Shown: in pieces, positions 32,857-41,315 of the stretch | Position numbering within the stretch: position 1 is the first letter of the stretch | How the letters are laid out: every line of letters starts with the position of its first letter | Assembly (NCBI GenBank): GCA_003153315.1 | Contig: PLYA01000077.1 | Span: 35,250-99,249, forward strand | From: Bacteroidota bacterium | GTDB taxonomy: Bacteria > Bacteroidota > Bacteroidia > B-17B0 > Aurantibacillaceae | DNA length: 64,000 bases | Direction of reading: 5' to 3' | The notes under the pieces: generated by a model | Databases searched by the model: none | Told to the model about the DNA's origin: nothing | Seen by the model: only the letters and a program-made list of their open reading frames with translations | Translations under genes and position numbers: made by a program

Positions 32857-33318
32857 TTAGTTCATATTTAACTTATCAATCTCCGCAAAGTAATCGGGGG
32901 TACAAAAGTTAATAGATATTAGCTTACCGTTTTCAAAATACAAATCGGCAAAGGCTTCGTCAAAACTCAGGCGTTTCTCGCCCCAGGCATGTTGCTCGGT
33001 TTCGGTTAATGGAAAAGCATTCTTTTTAAACAAGGCTTTAATTTCTTCTTCTTTTAGCAGGAATATTTTTTCGCCCAATACAATGGCTTCCTTATTATCA
33101 ACCTCTACGCAGTGCAGCCCTTTATTTTCATCATCTTTAAAAAACAACGAGAAGCCCTTGCTCCAATAATGATACACTGTACTTTTTTCGTTTAAGAGTT
33201 CATCGGTAAGCTCCTCTTTCTCATCTGGCTCGCCAAATAACTTGATAGCTCTGGTGGGGTTATCGCCAAAATACAAGCCGCAAAAGCCTTTCAGGATGTG
33301 TATGGTTATATCTTCCAT
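32857..33318 (-). CDS. hypothetical cytosolic protein
   Basis: 153 residues, no signal peptide or membrane segment. The composition is acidic. The segment FCGLYFGDNPTRAIKLFGEPDEKEELTD is reminiscent of small proteins that measure a fixed relation between two loops, but I cannot assign a family. FSLFFKDDENKGLHCVEV and ISINFCTPDYF are beta-like. The start codon is 24 nt from the bamD start on the other strand, and the two genes share abutting -7 elements. Confidence 0.65.
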   Translation of the reverse strand: MEDITIHILKGFCGLYFGDNPTRAIKLFGEPDEKEELTDELLNEKSTVYHYWSKGFSLFFKDDENKGLHCVEVDNKEAIVLGEKIFLLKEEEIKALFKKNAFPLTETEQHAWGEKRLSFDEAFADLYFENGKLISINFCTPDYFAEIDKLNMN

Positions 33319-33323
33319 TTTAA

Positions 33324-33331
33324 TACCTTTG
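33324..33331 (+). promoter_or_regulatory. -7 element of bamD, abutting the divergent -7 element
   Basis: TACCTTTG, a full match to TAnnTTTG, 11 nt before the bamD start at 33343. Directly next to CAAACTTA (the minus-strand TAAGTTTG), giving TACCTTTGCAAACTTA. Confidence 0.65.
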
Positions 33332-33339
33332 CAAACTTA
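33332..33339 (-). promoter_or_regulatory. -7 element of the hypothetical gene starting at 33318
   Basis: On the minus strand this reads TAAGTTTG, a full match to TAnnTTTG, 13 nt before that gene's start codon. Confidence 0.6.
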
Positions 33340-33342
33340 AAA

Positions 33343-34155
33343 ATGAAGGGCAAATATTATATATATTTTTGTTTAGCACTTGTTTCTTTTATTCTTTTTT
33401 CCTGTGGCGAGTTTAATAAAATATTAAAAAGCTCGGATTACGAGCTTAAATATACAAAAGCCATGGAATATTACGATAAAACAAATTACACATCGGCGCA
33501 AACCTTGTTAGAAGAGTTAATTCCCGTTTTTAAAGGAACTGATCGTGCTGAAGAAATATATTATTATTATGCCTATTGCAGCTATTATTTAACCGATTAT
33601 GCCCTGGCTGGTTTCCATTTCCGCACCTTTGTAAGAACTTATCATAGCAGCAAACATGCCGAAGAATGCGCTTTTATGAACGCTTATTGTTATTACTTAA
33701 GTTCGCCCAAATATAGTTTAGACCAAACCGATACGAAGAATGCCATACAGGAAATGCAGAATTTTTTGAATGAATACCCCGAAAGCCCTCGTATTGACAG
33801 TTGTAATAAATTAGTGGATAAGCTTAGAGCCAAATTAGAAAGAAAGGCTTATGAAATTGCCAAAAGCTATTTTTACAGAGATGACTGGAAGGCTGCCACC
33901 CCTGCCTGCGAGAACTTTATGAAAGATTTTGCCGAATCATCACACCAGGATGAAATGCTTTATATGATTATTAAATCCTACTATTTACTGGCAAAAAACA
34001 GTATAGAATCTAAAAAAGCAGATAGGTTAGAAAAATCTATGGTAAATTACTTAAAATTCGTAGATTTGCACCCCAATAGTCAATATTTGGCAGAAGCCGA
34101 AATTATCTATAAGGATTGTGAACGATTAAAAAAGGAACGAACTAAAGCAAAATAA
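33343..34155 (+). CDS. bamD: outer membrane protein assembly factor BamD
   Basis: 270 residues from the ATG at 33343. An open frame to 33298 exists, but it lies upstream of the -7 element. Lipoprotein: signal peptide with LFSC lipobox near residue 20. The body is TPR-like: KAMEYYDKTNYTSAQTLLEEL, EEIYYYYAYCSYYLTDYALAGFHFRTF and later DWKAATPACENFMKDF. BamD works with BamA at the outer membrane to fold beta-barrel proteins. It is the first gene of the conserved bamD, omega-like, coaBC, DUF4835 series. Confidence 0.93.
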   Translation: MKGKYYIYFCLALVSFILFSCGEFNKILKSSDYELKYTKAMEYYDKTNYTSAQTLLEELIPVFKGTDRAEEIYYYYAYCSYYLTDYALAGFHFRTFVRTYHSSKHAEECAFMNAYCYYLSSPKYSLDQTDTKNAIQEMQNFLNEYPESPRIDSCNKLVDKLRAKLERKAYEIAKSYFYRDDWKAATPACENFMKDFAESSHQDEMLYMIIKSYYLLAKNSIESKKADRLEKSMVNYLKFVDLHPNSQYLAEAEIIYKDCERLKKERTKAK

Positions 34156-34157
34156 AC

Positions 34158-34487
34158 ATGGATTTTAAAACCGTAAAAGCAGACTCAACTACCGTTACCC
34201 GCGATATCCGTCAGTTTGACGAAAAAACAGGAAACATCTACGAAGCTGTTGCTATTATTAGCCGCAGAGCTAACCAAATTGCCATACAAATGCGCGAAGA
34301 GCTTCATGAAAAATTGGATGATTTTAGTTCTCATTCAGATAATTTGGAAGAGATTTTTGAAAACCGCGAACAAATTGAAGTTTCTAAATTCTACGAAAAA
34401 TTGCCTAAACCAACTCTTATTGCTATTCAGGAGTTTTTAGACGAGAAAATACATTATCGTAAGCCAACCGACGAAAAAGCACAATAA
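34158..34487 (+). CDS. rpoZ: RNA polymerase omega-like subunit (Rpb6 family)
   Basis: 109 residues. The segment GNIYEAVAIISRRANQIAIQMREEL (residues about 26-50, split by description) carries the Rpb6/omega motif of an Arg/Asn-rich helix contacting the beta' subunit. The Bacteroidota omega is longer and divergent from the proteobacterial form. It starts 2 nt after the bamD stop. A hairpin with a T-run follows before coaBC. The position between bamD and coaBC is conserved in this phylum and supports the call. Confidence 0.82.
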   Translation: MDFKTVKADSTTVTRDIRQFDEKTGNIYEAVAIISRRANQIAIQMREELHEKLDDFSSHSDNLEEIFENREQIEVSKFYEKLPKPTLIAIQEFLDEKIHYRKPTDEKAQ

Positions 34488-34507
34488 AAATCAAATATTA
34501 CGTTAGT

Positions 34508-34546
34508 AAAGGCAGTTGGCATATAGCACGCTGCCTTTTGTTTTTT
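34508..34546 (+). terminator. intrinsic terminator immediately before the coaBC start
   Basis: 8-bp stem AAAGGCAG / CTGCCTTT (34508-34515 and 34531-34538) with a 15-nt loop, then GT and a run of six T to 34546. The coaBC ATG is at 34548, one base after the T-run. Confidence 0.75.
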
Positions 34547-34547
34547 A

Positions 34548-35741
34548 ATGCTGAAAGGAAAAAAAATATTGTTAGGAGTAACCGCCGGAATTGCTGCCTA
34601 TAAAGCCGCTAATTTGGTGCGTTTACTTAGTAAGAAAGGTGCAGAAGTTAAAGTCATTATGACTCCTGATGCACAAATTTTTGTTAGCCCGCATACCTTA
34701 TCTGTATTATCTAAAAATAAAGTAGAAACAGATTTTTTTACTACAGAAAAAGAGTGGAATAACCATGTGCATATAGCCCTTTGGGCAGATGTATTTGTAA
34801 TAGCGCCATGCACGGCAAATACCCTTGCAAAAATGGCAACCGGGCTTTGCGATAATTTATTACTGGCTGCTTATCTTTCGGCAAGATGCAAAGTATATGT
34901 GGCGCCTGCTATGGATATGGATATGTACCATCATCCTACATCGCAAAGCAACATTCAAAAAATCACTTCTTTTGGTAATATCATTATTCCACCTGAAAAT
35001 GGAGAGTTAGCAAGCGGTTTATATGGCGAGGGTAGAATGGCAGAACCTGAAAATATCGTTTTGTTTCTGGAAAAAGAATTTGAAACACATGGTTCTTTTA
35101 AAGGTAAAAAAGTATTGATTACTGCCGGGCCTACTTATGAAGAAATAGACCCGGTGCGTTTTATAGGAAACCGTTCTACCGGAAAAATGGGCATTGCTCT
35201 GGCAAATGCCTTTGCACATGAAGGAGCTGATGTTACTTTAATATTGGGGCCTACGCACCTTTCTCCCGATAATTCTGTTACCTGTATTCGGGTAGAATCC
35301 TCAAATGAAATGTATGCGCATTGTACAGAATTATTTAAAAATACAGATATTGCCATAATGTCAGCGGCCGTGGCCGATTATAAAGCAGCTGAATATTCCC
35401 ATCAAAAAATAAAAAAGAAAGAAATTGATTTGCAAATAAAACTTACTAAAACCGTTGATATTTTGGCGGAGCTTGGTAAGCAAAAGAAGCAACAATGCCT
35501 TATTGGTTTTGCCCTCGAAACAGAAAATGTGGTGGAGTATGCCAAGCAAAAAATAAAAGCCAAGAATTTAGATTTTATTGTGGCTAATTCCTTGCAGGAT
35601 GCAGGTGCCGGATTTGCCGGCAACACCAATAAAATAAGTATCATAGATAATAAGGGAAAGGTATTTGAGTATGGTTTAAAAAGTAAAGAAGATGTTGCAA
35701 AAGATATTCTTACTTTTACTCTAAATTTTATTAAAAAATAA
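34548..35741 (+). CDS. coaBC: bifunctional phosphopantothenoylcysteine decarboxylase / phosphopantothenate-cysteine ligase
   Basis: 397 residues. Coenzyme A biosynthesis in the cytosol. The N-terminal CoaC flavoprotein domain starts GVTAGIAAYKAANLVRLL, with a late PAMDMDMYHHP segment (about 120-130, FMN and substrate site) and GRMAEPENIV. The C-terminal CoaB domain starts at about 182 (VLITAGPTYEEIDPVRFIGNRSTGKMG) and contains the MSAAVADYKA motif and the KKKEIDLQIKLTKTVDIL lysine segment. Normal length. A terminator hairpin sits directly before its start, and the PorD-like gene follows 2 nt after its stop. Confidence 0.95.
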   Translation: MLKGKKILLGVTAGIAAYKAANLVRLLSKKGAEVKVIMTPDAQIFVSPHTLSVLSKNKVETDFFTTEKEWNNHVHIALWADVFVIAPCTANTLAKMATGLCDNLLLAAYLSARCKVYVAPAMDMDMYHHPTSQSNIQKITSFGNIIIPPENGELASGLYGEGRMAEPENIVLFLEKEFETHGSFKGKKVLITAGPTYEEIDPVRFIGNRSTGKMGIALANAFAHEGADVTLILGPTHLSPDNSVTCIRVESSNEMYAHCTELFKNTDIAIMSAAVADYKAAEYSHQKIKKKEIDLQIKLTKTVDILAELGKQKKQQCLIGFALETENVVEYAKQKIKAKNLDFIVANSLQDAGAGFAGNTNKISIIDNKGKVFEYGLKSKEDVAKDILTFTLNFIKK

Positions 35742-35743
35742 GA

Positions 35744-36643
35744 ATGAAACAGTTTTTTTTATACTTCTTAATTTTTTATACTTCATTTTCCCATTCGCAA
35801 GAATTAAATTGTCAGGTAACTGTGGATGCCAGCCAACTTTCGGGTGCCGGCAATCAGGTGATATTTGCCGACTTGAAAAGCCGGGTAAATGATTTTATGA
35901 ATAATTACAGGTTTACCAATGATAAATTTGAACAAAACGAAAAAATAGATTGCCAGATTAACATTGTAGTAAATTCTGACTTAGGTAGCGGAACCTATCA
36001 AGGTATATTTGAAGTAGATGCTGGTCGTCAGGCATTTCAATCAAGTTATAGATCGCCTATATTAGATTTTGATGATAAATTTTTTACGTTTACGTATGTT
36101 CAGGGGCAACCAATGGATTTTAACTTACAAGGCTTTAGTTCAAACCTTACGTCTGTTTTGGGTTATTATGCCTACGTAATCTTAGCATTAGATTATGATA
36201 GTTTTTCTTTATTGGGAGGAACTGATTATTGGAAAAAAGCACAACTTATTGTACAAAATGCACAGACCGCTACAGAACCAGGCTGGCAATCAGGAGACAA
36301 TTCATTTAAAAATCGCTATACCTATATTGATAATATGCTTAGCCCTATGTTCCAGCCATTAAGAGAAAGTTTTTATACCTACCATCGTAAGGGTATGGAT
36401 ATGATGTATGATAAACCGGAAGAAGCTCGCGCTGCCATAATACAAGCCCTTGATAATATTAATGAAGTGCATAAAAACCGTCCGGCATCTTATAATGTGC
36501 AGATATTTTTTGAAGCTAAAAACCGTGAAATTGTAAACATATTTAAGAATGCTACTACCGAAGAAAAAACTAAATTATTGAATATACTTGCCGTTATTGA
36601 CCCTGCCAACACAACCATTTACTCGCAAATAACCTCTCCATAA
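35744..36643 (+). CDS. porD: DUF4835 family protein, PorD-like type IX secretion component
   Basis: 299 residues with a signal peptide (FFLYFLIFYTSFSHSQ). The start of the mature part, ELNCQVTVDASQLSGAGNQVIFADL, is the clear DUF4835 signature. Central GLDYD-type segment is VILALDYDSFSLLGGTDYWKKAQ, and a helical C-terminal half has RESFYTYHRKGMDMMYDKPEEAR. In Porphyromonas gingivalis the member of this family is PorD, needed for T9SS secretion. I give the symbol on that basis. Location after coaBC is conserved across the phylum. Confidence 0.85.
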   Translation: MKQFFLYFLIFYTSFSHSQELNCQVTVDASQLSGAGNQVIFADLKSRVNDFMNNYRFTNDKFEQNEKIDCQINIVVNSDLGSGTYQGIFEVDAGRQAFQSSYRSPILDFDDKFFTFTYVQGQPMDFNLQGFSSNLTSVLGYYAYVILALDYDSFSLLGGTDYWKKAQLIVQNAQTATEPGWQSGDNSFKNRYTYIDNMLSPMFQPLRESFYTYHRKGMDMMYDKPEEARAAIIQALDNINEVHKNRPASYNVQIFFEAKNREIVNIFKNATTEEKTKLLNILAVIDPANTTIYSQITSP

Positions 36644-36708
36644 CGCCATTTTGGCAAATAACCACGAATGGCATAGTTTTTTACATTAAAGAGAATTAAT
36701 TTTAAGAA

Positions 36709-39159
36709 ATGAACGACTCATTATATAGCGATATTCAATTTAATAATTTAAGTAATGAAGATGCGGAGTTTATCCCTTTGTTATCGCAAGAAGACGAAGA
36801 CCAGATGAACAATGAAAAACTTCCTGAATCGGTTTTTATACTTCCTTTACGCAACACTGTTTTATTTCCCGGCGTTGTAATACCTATTACTGTTGGCAGA
36901 GACAGGTCTATTCAGCTGATACGTGATGCATACAAAGGTGATAAAACCATTGGCGTTGTATCTCAAAAAAATGATGCGATTGAAGAACCTAAACCGGAAG
37001 ACTTAAATCAGGTAGGAACTATTGCTCATATCATTAAGCAACTGCGTATGCCAGATGGCAGTACTACAGTTATTTTACAAGGTAAAAAGCGTTTTAAAAC
37101 AGGTGAGTTTACGCAAACAGAGCCCTATTTTAAGGCTAAAGTAATTCCGTTTGAAGAAACAAAGGCAAAGAAGAATGATAAAGAATTCTTGGCATTGGTA
37201 TCTTCTTTAAAAGATTTAGCTACTCAAATAATTAAGCAATCGCCGCAAATGCCCAGCGAAGCAGCTTTTGCTATTAATAATATAGAGAGCGCTTCTTTCT
37301 TAATCAATTTTATTTCATCGCATGCCAATGTTCCTTCGGTAGAAAAACAAAAAATGCTGGAACAGCCTGATTTAACCGAACGCGCAACACTTGTATTAAA
37401 GAATCTTACGCAAGAGCTGCAAATGCTTCAGTTAAAGAATGAAATTCAGAATAAAGTTAAAACGGATATAGATAAGCAGCAGCGCGAATATTTTTTAAAT
37501 CAGCAAATAAAGACCATACAGGAAGAGTTGGGAGGAAACCAACACGAACAGGAAATAGTTGAGTTTAAAGAAAAAGCAAAAAATAAAAAGTGGACTAAAG
37601 AGGTACAGGAAGTTTTTGAAAAACAAGTTTCAAAACTTCAACGCATGAACCCCAATGCGGCTGAATATGCTATTCAAACAAACTATTTAGAGTTAATGCT
37701 TGAGTTACCTTGGAATGAATATACTACAGATAACTTTAATCTTAAAAATGCAGAACGCATTTTAAATGAAGATCATCATGGACTTGATAAAGTTAAGGAG
37801 CGTATTTTAGAGCATCTTGCTGTAATAAAACTAAAAGGAAATTTAAAGTCACCCATTCTTTGTTTATACGGCCCTCCAGGTGTTGGAAAAACTTCACTGG
37901 GTAAAAGTATAGCAAAAGCATTAGGAAGAAAATATGTGCGTATGAGCTTAGGTGGATTAAAAGATGAAAGCGAAATACGCGGACATCGTAAAACCTACAT
38001 TGGTGCTATGCCAGGGCGTGTTTTACAAAATATAAAAAAGGTGCAATCATCTAACCCTGTTTTTGTTTTGGATGAAATAGATAAATTAGGAAGTGATTAT
38101 CATGGCGATCCATCTTCTGCTTTGCTAGAAGTACTTGACCCTGAACAGAATTCGACCTTTTATGATAATTACTTAGAGCTTGATTTTGATTTAAGTAAAG
38201 TGCTTTTTATTGCCACTGCAAATTCTTTAAATACCATACAGCCCGCATTGCGCGATAGAATGGAAATTATTGAAATGAATGGTTATACTACCGAAGAAAA
38301 AATACAGATTGCTCAAAAACATATTATACCCAAAGTAACTGAAGATACAGGCTTAAAGAAATCGCAGTTAAAAATATCGGATAAAGTTTTAGATAAAATA
38401 ATTGAGGATTACACTCGTGAAAGTGGTGTACGTGGGCTTGAAAAACGCATCTCTAAAATTGCACGCTTTGCGGCAAAGGAAATTGCGAGTAATAAAAAAA
38501 TACTGACTAAAGTAAACGAAGATAATCTAATAAAAATATTGGGTCCCGCACATAGTAAGGATAAGTATCAGGGCAATGATGTGCCGGGTGTTGTTACAGG
38601 TTTGGCATGGACTCAAACAGGAGGAGATATTTTATTTATAGAATCAAGTCTATCTGAAGGTAAAGAACAAAAGTTAACACTAACAGGTAATTTGGGTGAT
38701 GTGATGAAAGAAAGCGCTATTATTGCTTTAGAGTTTTTAAAAGCACATCCTGAAATTATTGATGCAACTGCCGATACTTTTAAAGGTAAAAATATACATA
38801 TACATGTGCCAGAAGGCGGAACACCTAAAGACGGACCATCAGCAGGCATTGCCATGCTTACCAGCTTAGCATCCGTATTTACTAAACGGAAGGTGCGTAA
38901 ACATCTTGCCATGACAGGCGAAATAACTTTGCGTGGCAGGGTACTTGCTATTGGCGGATTAAAGGAAAAGTTATTAGCTGCTAAGCGCGCAGGCATTAAA
39001 GAAATAATTTTGTGTGAGGAAAATCGCAAAGATGTAGAAGATATAAATGCGGAATATCTAAAAGGGTTACATATCCATTATGTAACACAAATGAAAGAAG
39101 TGCTTGACATCGCTTTACTTAAAGAACGAAGTAAATCTTTAATTTTACAGGAAGCTTAA
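36709..39159 (+). CDS. lon: ATP-dependent endopeptidase La
   Basis: 816 residues. Cytosolic quality-control protease. The N-terminal substrate domain (about 40-240) has VFILPLRNTVLFPGVVIPI. The AAA+ module carries Walker A GPPGVGKT at 388-395 and a Walker B region VFVLDEIDKLG. The C-terminal protease domain has nucleophile Ser711 in PKDGPSAG and the partner Lys754 (by alignment to the family dyad spacing of 43) in GGLKEK. Upstream is a 65-nt gap after the PorD-like gene with a weak hairpin. No -7 element was recognised. Downstream the VOC gene follows after 42 nt. Confidence 0.97.
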   Translation: MNDSLYSDIQFNNLSNEDAEFIPLLSQEDEDQMNNEKLPESVFILPLRNTVLFPGVVIPITVGRDRSIQLIRDAYKGDKTIGVVSQKNDAIEEPKPEDLNQVGTIAHIIKQLRMPDGSTTVILQGKKRFKTGEFTQTEPYFKAKVIPFEETKAKKNDKEFLALVSSLKDLATQIIKQSPQMPSEAAFAINNIESASFLINFISSHANVPSVEKQKMLEQPDLTERATLVLKNLTQELQMLQLKNEIQNKVKTDIDKQQREYFLNQQIKTIQEELGGNQHEQEIVEFKEKAKNKKWTKEVQEVFEKQVSKLQRMNPNAAEYAIQTNYLELMLELPWNEYTTDNFNLKNAERILNEDHHGLDKVKERILEHLAVIKLKGNLKSPILCLYGPPGVGKTSLGKSIAKALGRKYVRMSLGGLKDESEIRGHRKTYIGAMPGRVLQNIKKVQSSNPVFVLDEIDKLGSDYHGDPSSALLEVLDPEQNSTFYDNYLELDFDLSKVLFIATANSLNTIQPALRDRMEIIEMNGYTTEEKIQIAQKHIIPKVTEDTGLKKSQLKISDKVLDKIIEDYTRESGVRGLEKRISKIARFAAKEIASNKKILTKVNEDNLIKILGPAHSKDKYQGNDVPGVVTGLAWTQTGGDILFIESSLSEGKEQKLTLTGNLGDVMKESAIIALEFLKAHPEIIDATADTFKGKNIHIHVPEGGTPKDGPSAGIAMLTSLASVFTKRKVRKHLAMTGEITLRGRVLAIGGLKEKLLAAKRAGIKEIILCEENRKDVEDINAEYLKGLHIHYVTQMKEVLDIALLKERSKSLILQEA

Positions 39160-39201
39160 AATTAATTTTTTCTATATTAAAATTAACATATATTTACCCC
39201 A

Positions 39202-39540
39202 ATGGAATTGGGGCAACACCATATCGCATTAAATGTAAAAAATCTTCAGGTTTCAAAAGATTTTTATCTTAAATTAGGTTTTTTCATTGACGAGCGTTTT
39301 AGCAACCCCCAACAAAAATGGCTTATCATGCGAAACGGAACTTTGGTTATCGGTTTGTATGAAGGGATTATTCCACGTAATACGCTGACTTTTACTCCCA
39401 ACAATATTCTTGAGTTACAGCAACACCTTAAACAAAAAGGAATTCCCTTTGTATTAGAAGCTAAGGAAAATGCCAAAGGAGTTAAACACTTTCTATTAGT
39501 TGACCCTGATGGAAACCCTTTGTTTTTTGAACAGCATTAA
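39202..39540 (+). CDS. VOC (glyoxalase/bleomycin resistance) family protein
   Basis: 112 residues. One vicinal-oxygen-chelate module pair: MELGQHHIALNVKNLQVSKDFYLKLGF at the start (metal-ligand His near residue 7) and DPDGNPLFFEQH at the end (Glu ligand). It is a single-domain dimer-forming type. Members detoxify, isomerise or sequester small molecules, and the substrate is not predictable. TATATTTA (7 of 8 to the -7 consensus) lies 5 nt before the start. It converges on the lipoprotein gene ending at 39559. Confidence 0.85.
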   Translation: MELGQHHIALNVKNLQVSKDFYLKLGFFIDERFSNPQQKWLIMRNGTLVIGLYEGIIPRNTLTFTPNNILELQQHLKQKGIPFVLEAKENAKGVKHFLLVDPDGNPLFFEQH

Positions 39541-39558
39541 AGAAAATGTATTTATAAT

Positions 39559-40383
39559 TTAAACAATTATAAGCTTAGCACGCAGTTTAAATACTTTTAT
39601 ATTTATTTCCGCAAGCATTTCATCTGTCATTGTAGTGTTGTCCGGTATTTTATCGTAAGAAGTTTTTAAATCTTTTAGTCCATCCAAAACAAAAGTAGCA
39701 TCTCCGGTTATTTTTGCATTTTCAACCAGCGTAATCAAATCTTGCAAAGATTGTCTTTGCTTGCTCATTTTCTCGATAAGTTTTTTTGTTTTTGCTTTCT
39801 CGGCAACTTTACCCGATAGATATAACCCTTCAAGCCACCCGCCGGCAACCATTAAAGAAGATGTTCCGGGGCGTTGATTTTCTCTTAAAAACTTATCGGC
39901 GTTATTAAATGATTGAGAAACGATAGTTAAAAGCGAATCTTTATTTTCTTTATTATTTGTTAATCTATCGGCCGTTTTTTCATCAAAAGCACCCGCAATA
40001 CCTAAACTGCGACATAGAGAATTTACGCATTTTAAATATAACATGCTTTCCTGAGATTGCTCATACACATTAGTGTAAACCATATCCGCACCATATAGAC
40101 CTAAGTTAATTGCCTTAAAGTTATCTGAAGTATATTTATTTAAATTTTCCGGATTGTTTAATAATGAGGCATCATAATCTAAGTTAGTCTGTGCAATAAG
40201 TTCCGAAAGTTCAGAAGGGCCAGGTATGGAAGTAAAGACATTTTGAGCGCTTATTTTTTGCTGTTCAACAACTTTTGCTGTTTCAGTTGTTTCACCAAAA
40301 TTCTCATCATCATTACTTTTGTTTGAACAGCATGAAAAAATCATACTCAAAACAGCCATTATTAAAATATTTTTCACGTTCAT
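39559..40383 (-). CDS. lipoprotein of unknown function
   Basis: 274 residues from the ATG at 40383. The frame is open to 40788 but would overlap fabI, and a -7 element sits 6 nt before 40383. Lipoprotein signal with lipobox IFSC (MNVKNILIMAVLSMIFSCCS). The body is mostly helical: DASLLNNPENLNKYTSDNFKAINLGLYGADMVYTNVYEQ, GGWLEGLYLSGKVAEKAK and a C-terminal helical part. I do not recognise the family. No neighbours on the same strand are close enough for an operon. Confidence 0.78.
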   Translation of the reverse strand: MNVKNILIMAVLSMIFSCCSNKSNDDENFGETTETAKVVEQQKISAQNVFTSIPGPSELSELIAQTNLDYDASLLNNPENLNKYTSDNFKAINLGLYGADMVYTNVYEQSQESMLYLKCVNSLCRSLGIAGAFDEKTADRLTNNKENKDSLLTIVSQSFNNADKFLRENQRPGTSSLMVAGGWLEGLYLSGKVAEKAKTKKLIEKMSKQRQSLQDLITLVENAKITGDATFVLDGLKDLKTSYDKIPDNTTMTDEMLAEINIKVFKLRAKLIIV

Positions 40384-40389
40384 ACTCCA

Positions 40390-40397
40390 CAAATATA
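40390..40397 (-). promoter_or_regulatory. -7 element 6 nt before the lipoprotein start at 40383
   Basis: Reads TATATTTG on the minus strand, a full match to TAnnTTTG. It both fixes the start and predicts an almost leaderless mRNA. Confidence 0.6.
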
Positions 40398-40489
40398 ATA
40401 AGAAAGAGTTTAGGTTCATTATTTTTTTAAGATAAAGATTAGTCCTAATAAAATACTTAATTTGCGTCACTTTATAAACACATAAAACT

Positions 40490-41305
40490 ATGTCGAATAA
40501 CTTATTACAAGGCAAAAGAGGAATTATTACAGGAGCTTTAGATGAAAATTCATTAGCCTGGAAAACAGCTTTAAAAGCGCATGAACAAGGGGCACAAATT
40601 GTTTTAACCAATGCGCCCATTGCCATGCGTATGGGCGAAATAAAAAAGTTAGCCGAGCAAACCAAAAGCGAAATTATTCCTGCTGATGCTACTAATATGG
40701 ATGAACTTACTAACCTGTTTATTAAGTCACAAGAGGTTATGGGCGGTAAAATAGATTTTGTATTGCATGCAATAGGTATGAGCACCAATATCCGTAAGAA
40801 TATAGGTTACACAGAATTGAATTACGATTTCTACAATAAAACATTAGATGTATCTGCCCTTTCTCTGCACCGTATGTTAAGCGTTGCTTATAAAATGGAT
40901 GCCATTAATGAGTGGGGGAGTGTAGTTGCCTTATCTTACATTGCGGCACAACGCACCTTTTCTTTTTATACGGATATGGCAGAGGCAAAAGCCATGTTAG
41001 AGTCTATTGTACGCAGTTATGGGTATCATTATGGCAAATTCCGTAAAGTAAGGGTAAACAGCGTATCTCAATCACCTACCAAAACAACGGCAGGCGGAGG
41101 TATAAAAGGTTTTGGCGATTTCTATGATTTTGCTCAGCTTAATTCTCCTTTAGGAAATGCCAGTGCTGAAGCTTGCGCTGATTACTGCGTTTCATTATTC
41201 AGTGATTATACCAAAATGGTAACTATGCAAAACCTGTATCATGATGGGGGGTACTCTTATACCGGAATTACCGACGATTTGCTGAAAGCTTTTGCTAAAG
41301 AGTAA
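40490..41305 (+). CDS. fabI: enoyl-[acyl-carrier-protein] reductase FabI
   Basis: 271 residues. Last step of each fatty-acid elongation round, reducing enoyl-ACP with NAD(P)H. The start MSNNLLQGKRGIITGALDENSLAW gives the FabI-type nucleotide-binding motif (GIITGALDENSLAW). The catalytic pair is Tyr-x6-Lys in YTDMAEAKAMLES (about residues 164-176). The C-terminal VNSVSQSPTKTTAGGGIKGF flipping loop is also present. FabI in this phylum is divergent, which fits the weaker match around SVVALSYIAAQRT. It diverges from the lipoprotein gene. Confidence 0.9.
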   Translation: MSNNLLQGKRGIITGALDENSLAWKTALKAHEQGAQIVLTNAPIAMRMGEIKKLAEQTKSEIIPADATNMDELTNLFIKSQEVMGGKIDFVLHAIGMSTNIRKNIGYTELNYDFYNKTLDVSALSLHRMLSVAYKMDAINEWGSVVALSYIAAQRTFSFYTDMAEAKAMLESIVRSYGYHYGKFRKVRVNSVSQSPTKTTAGGGIKGFGDFYDFAQLNSPLGNASAEACADYCVSLFSDYTKMVTMQNLYHDGGYSYTGITDDLLKAFAKE

Positions 41306-41315
41306 GTAAACCTCT

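Noticed and set aside
33298..33342. Longer BamD start
   Set aside because: The extension contains the -7 element and the divergent gene start. The lipoprotein signal starts at 33343.
36645..36680. Terminator GCCATT/AATGGC between the PorD-like gene and lon
   Set aside because: 6-bp stem with a 16-nt loop, weak, although TTTTTT follows. Not strong enough to call.
39552..39572. TTATAATT/AATTATAA hairpin between the VOC and lipoprotein genes as terminator
   Set aside because: Only A/T pairs, overlaps the stop codon of the minus-strand gene, no T-run of note.
40384..40788. N-terminal extension of the lipoprotein gene at 39559
   Set aside because: The extension runs through the fabI gene and its promoter. 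The lipoprotein signal starts at 40383, and a -7 element lies just before it.
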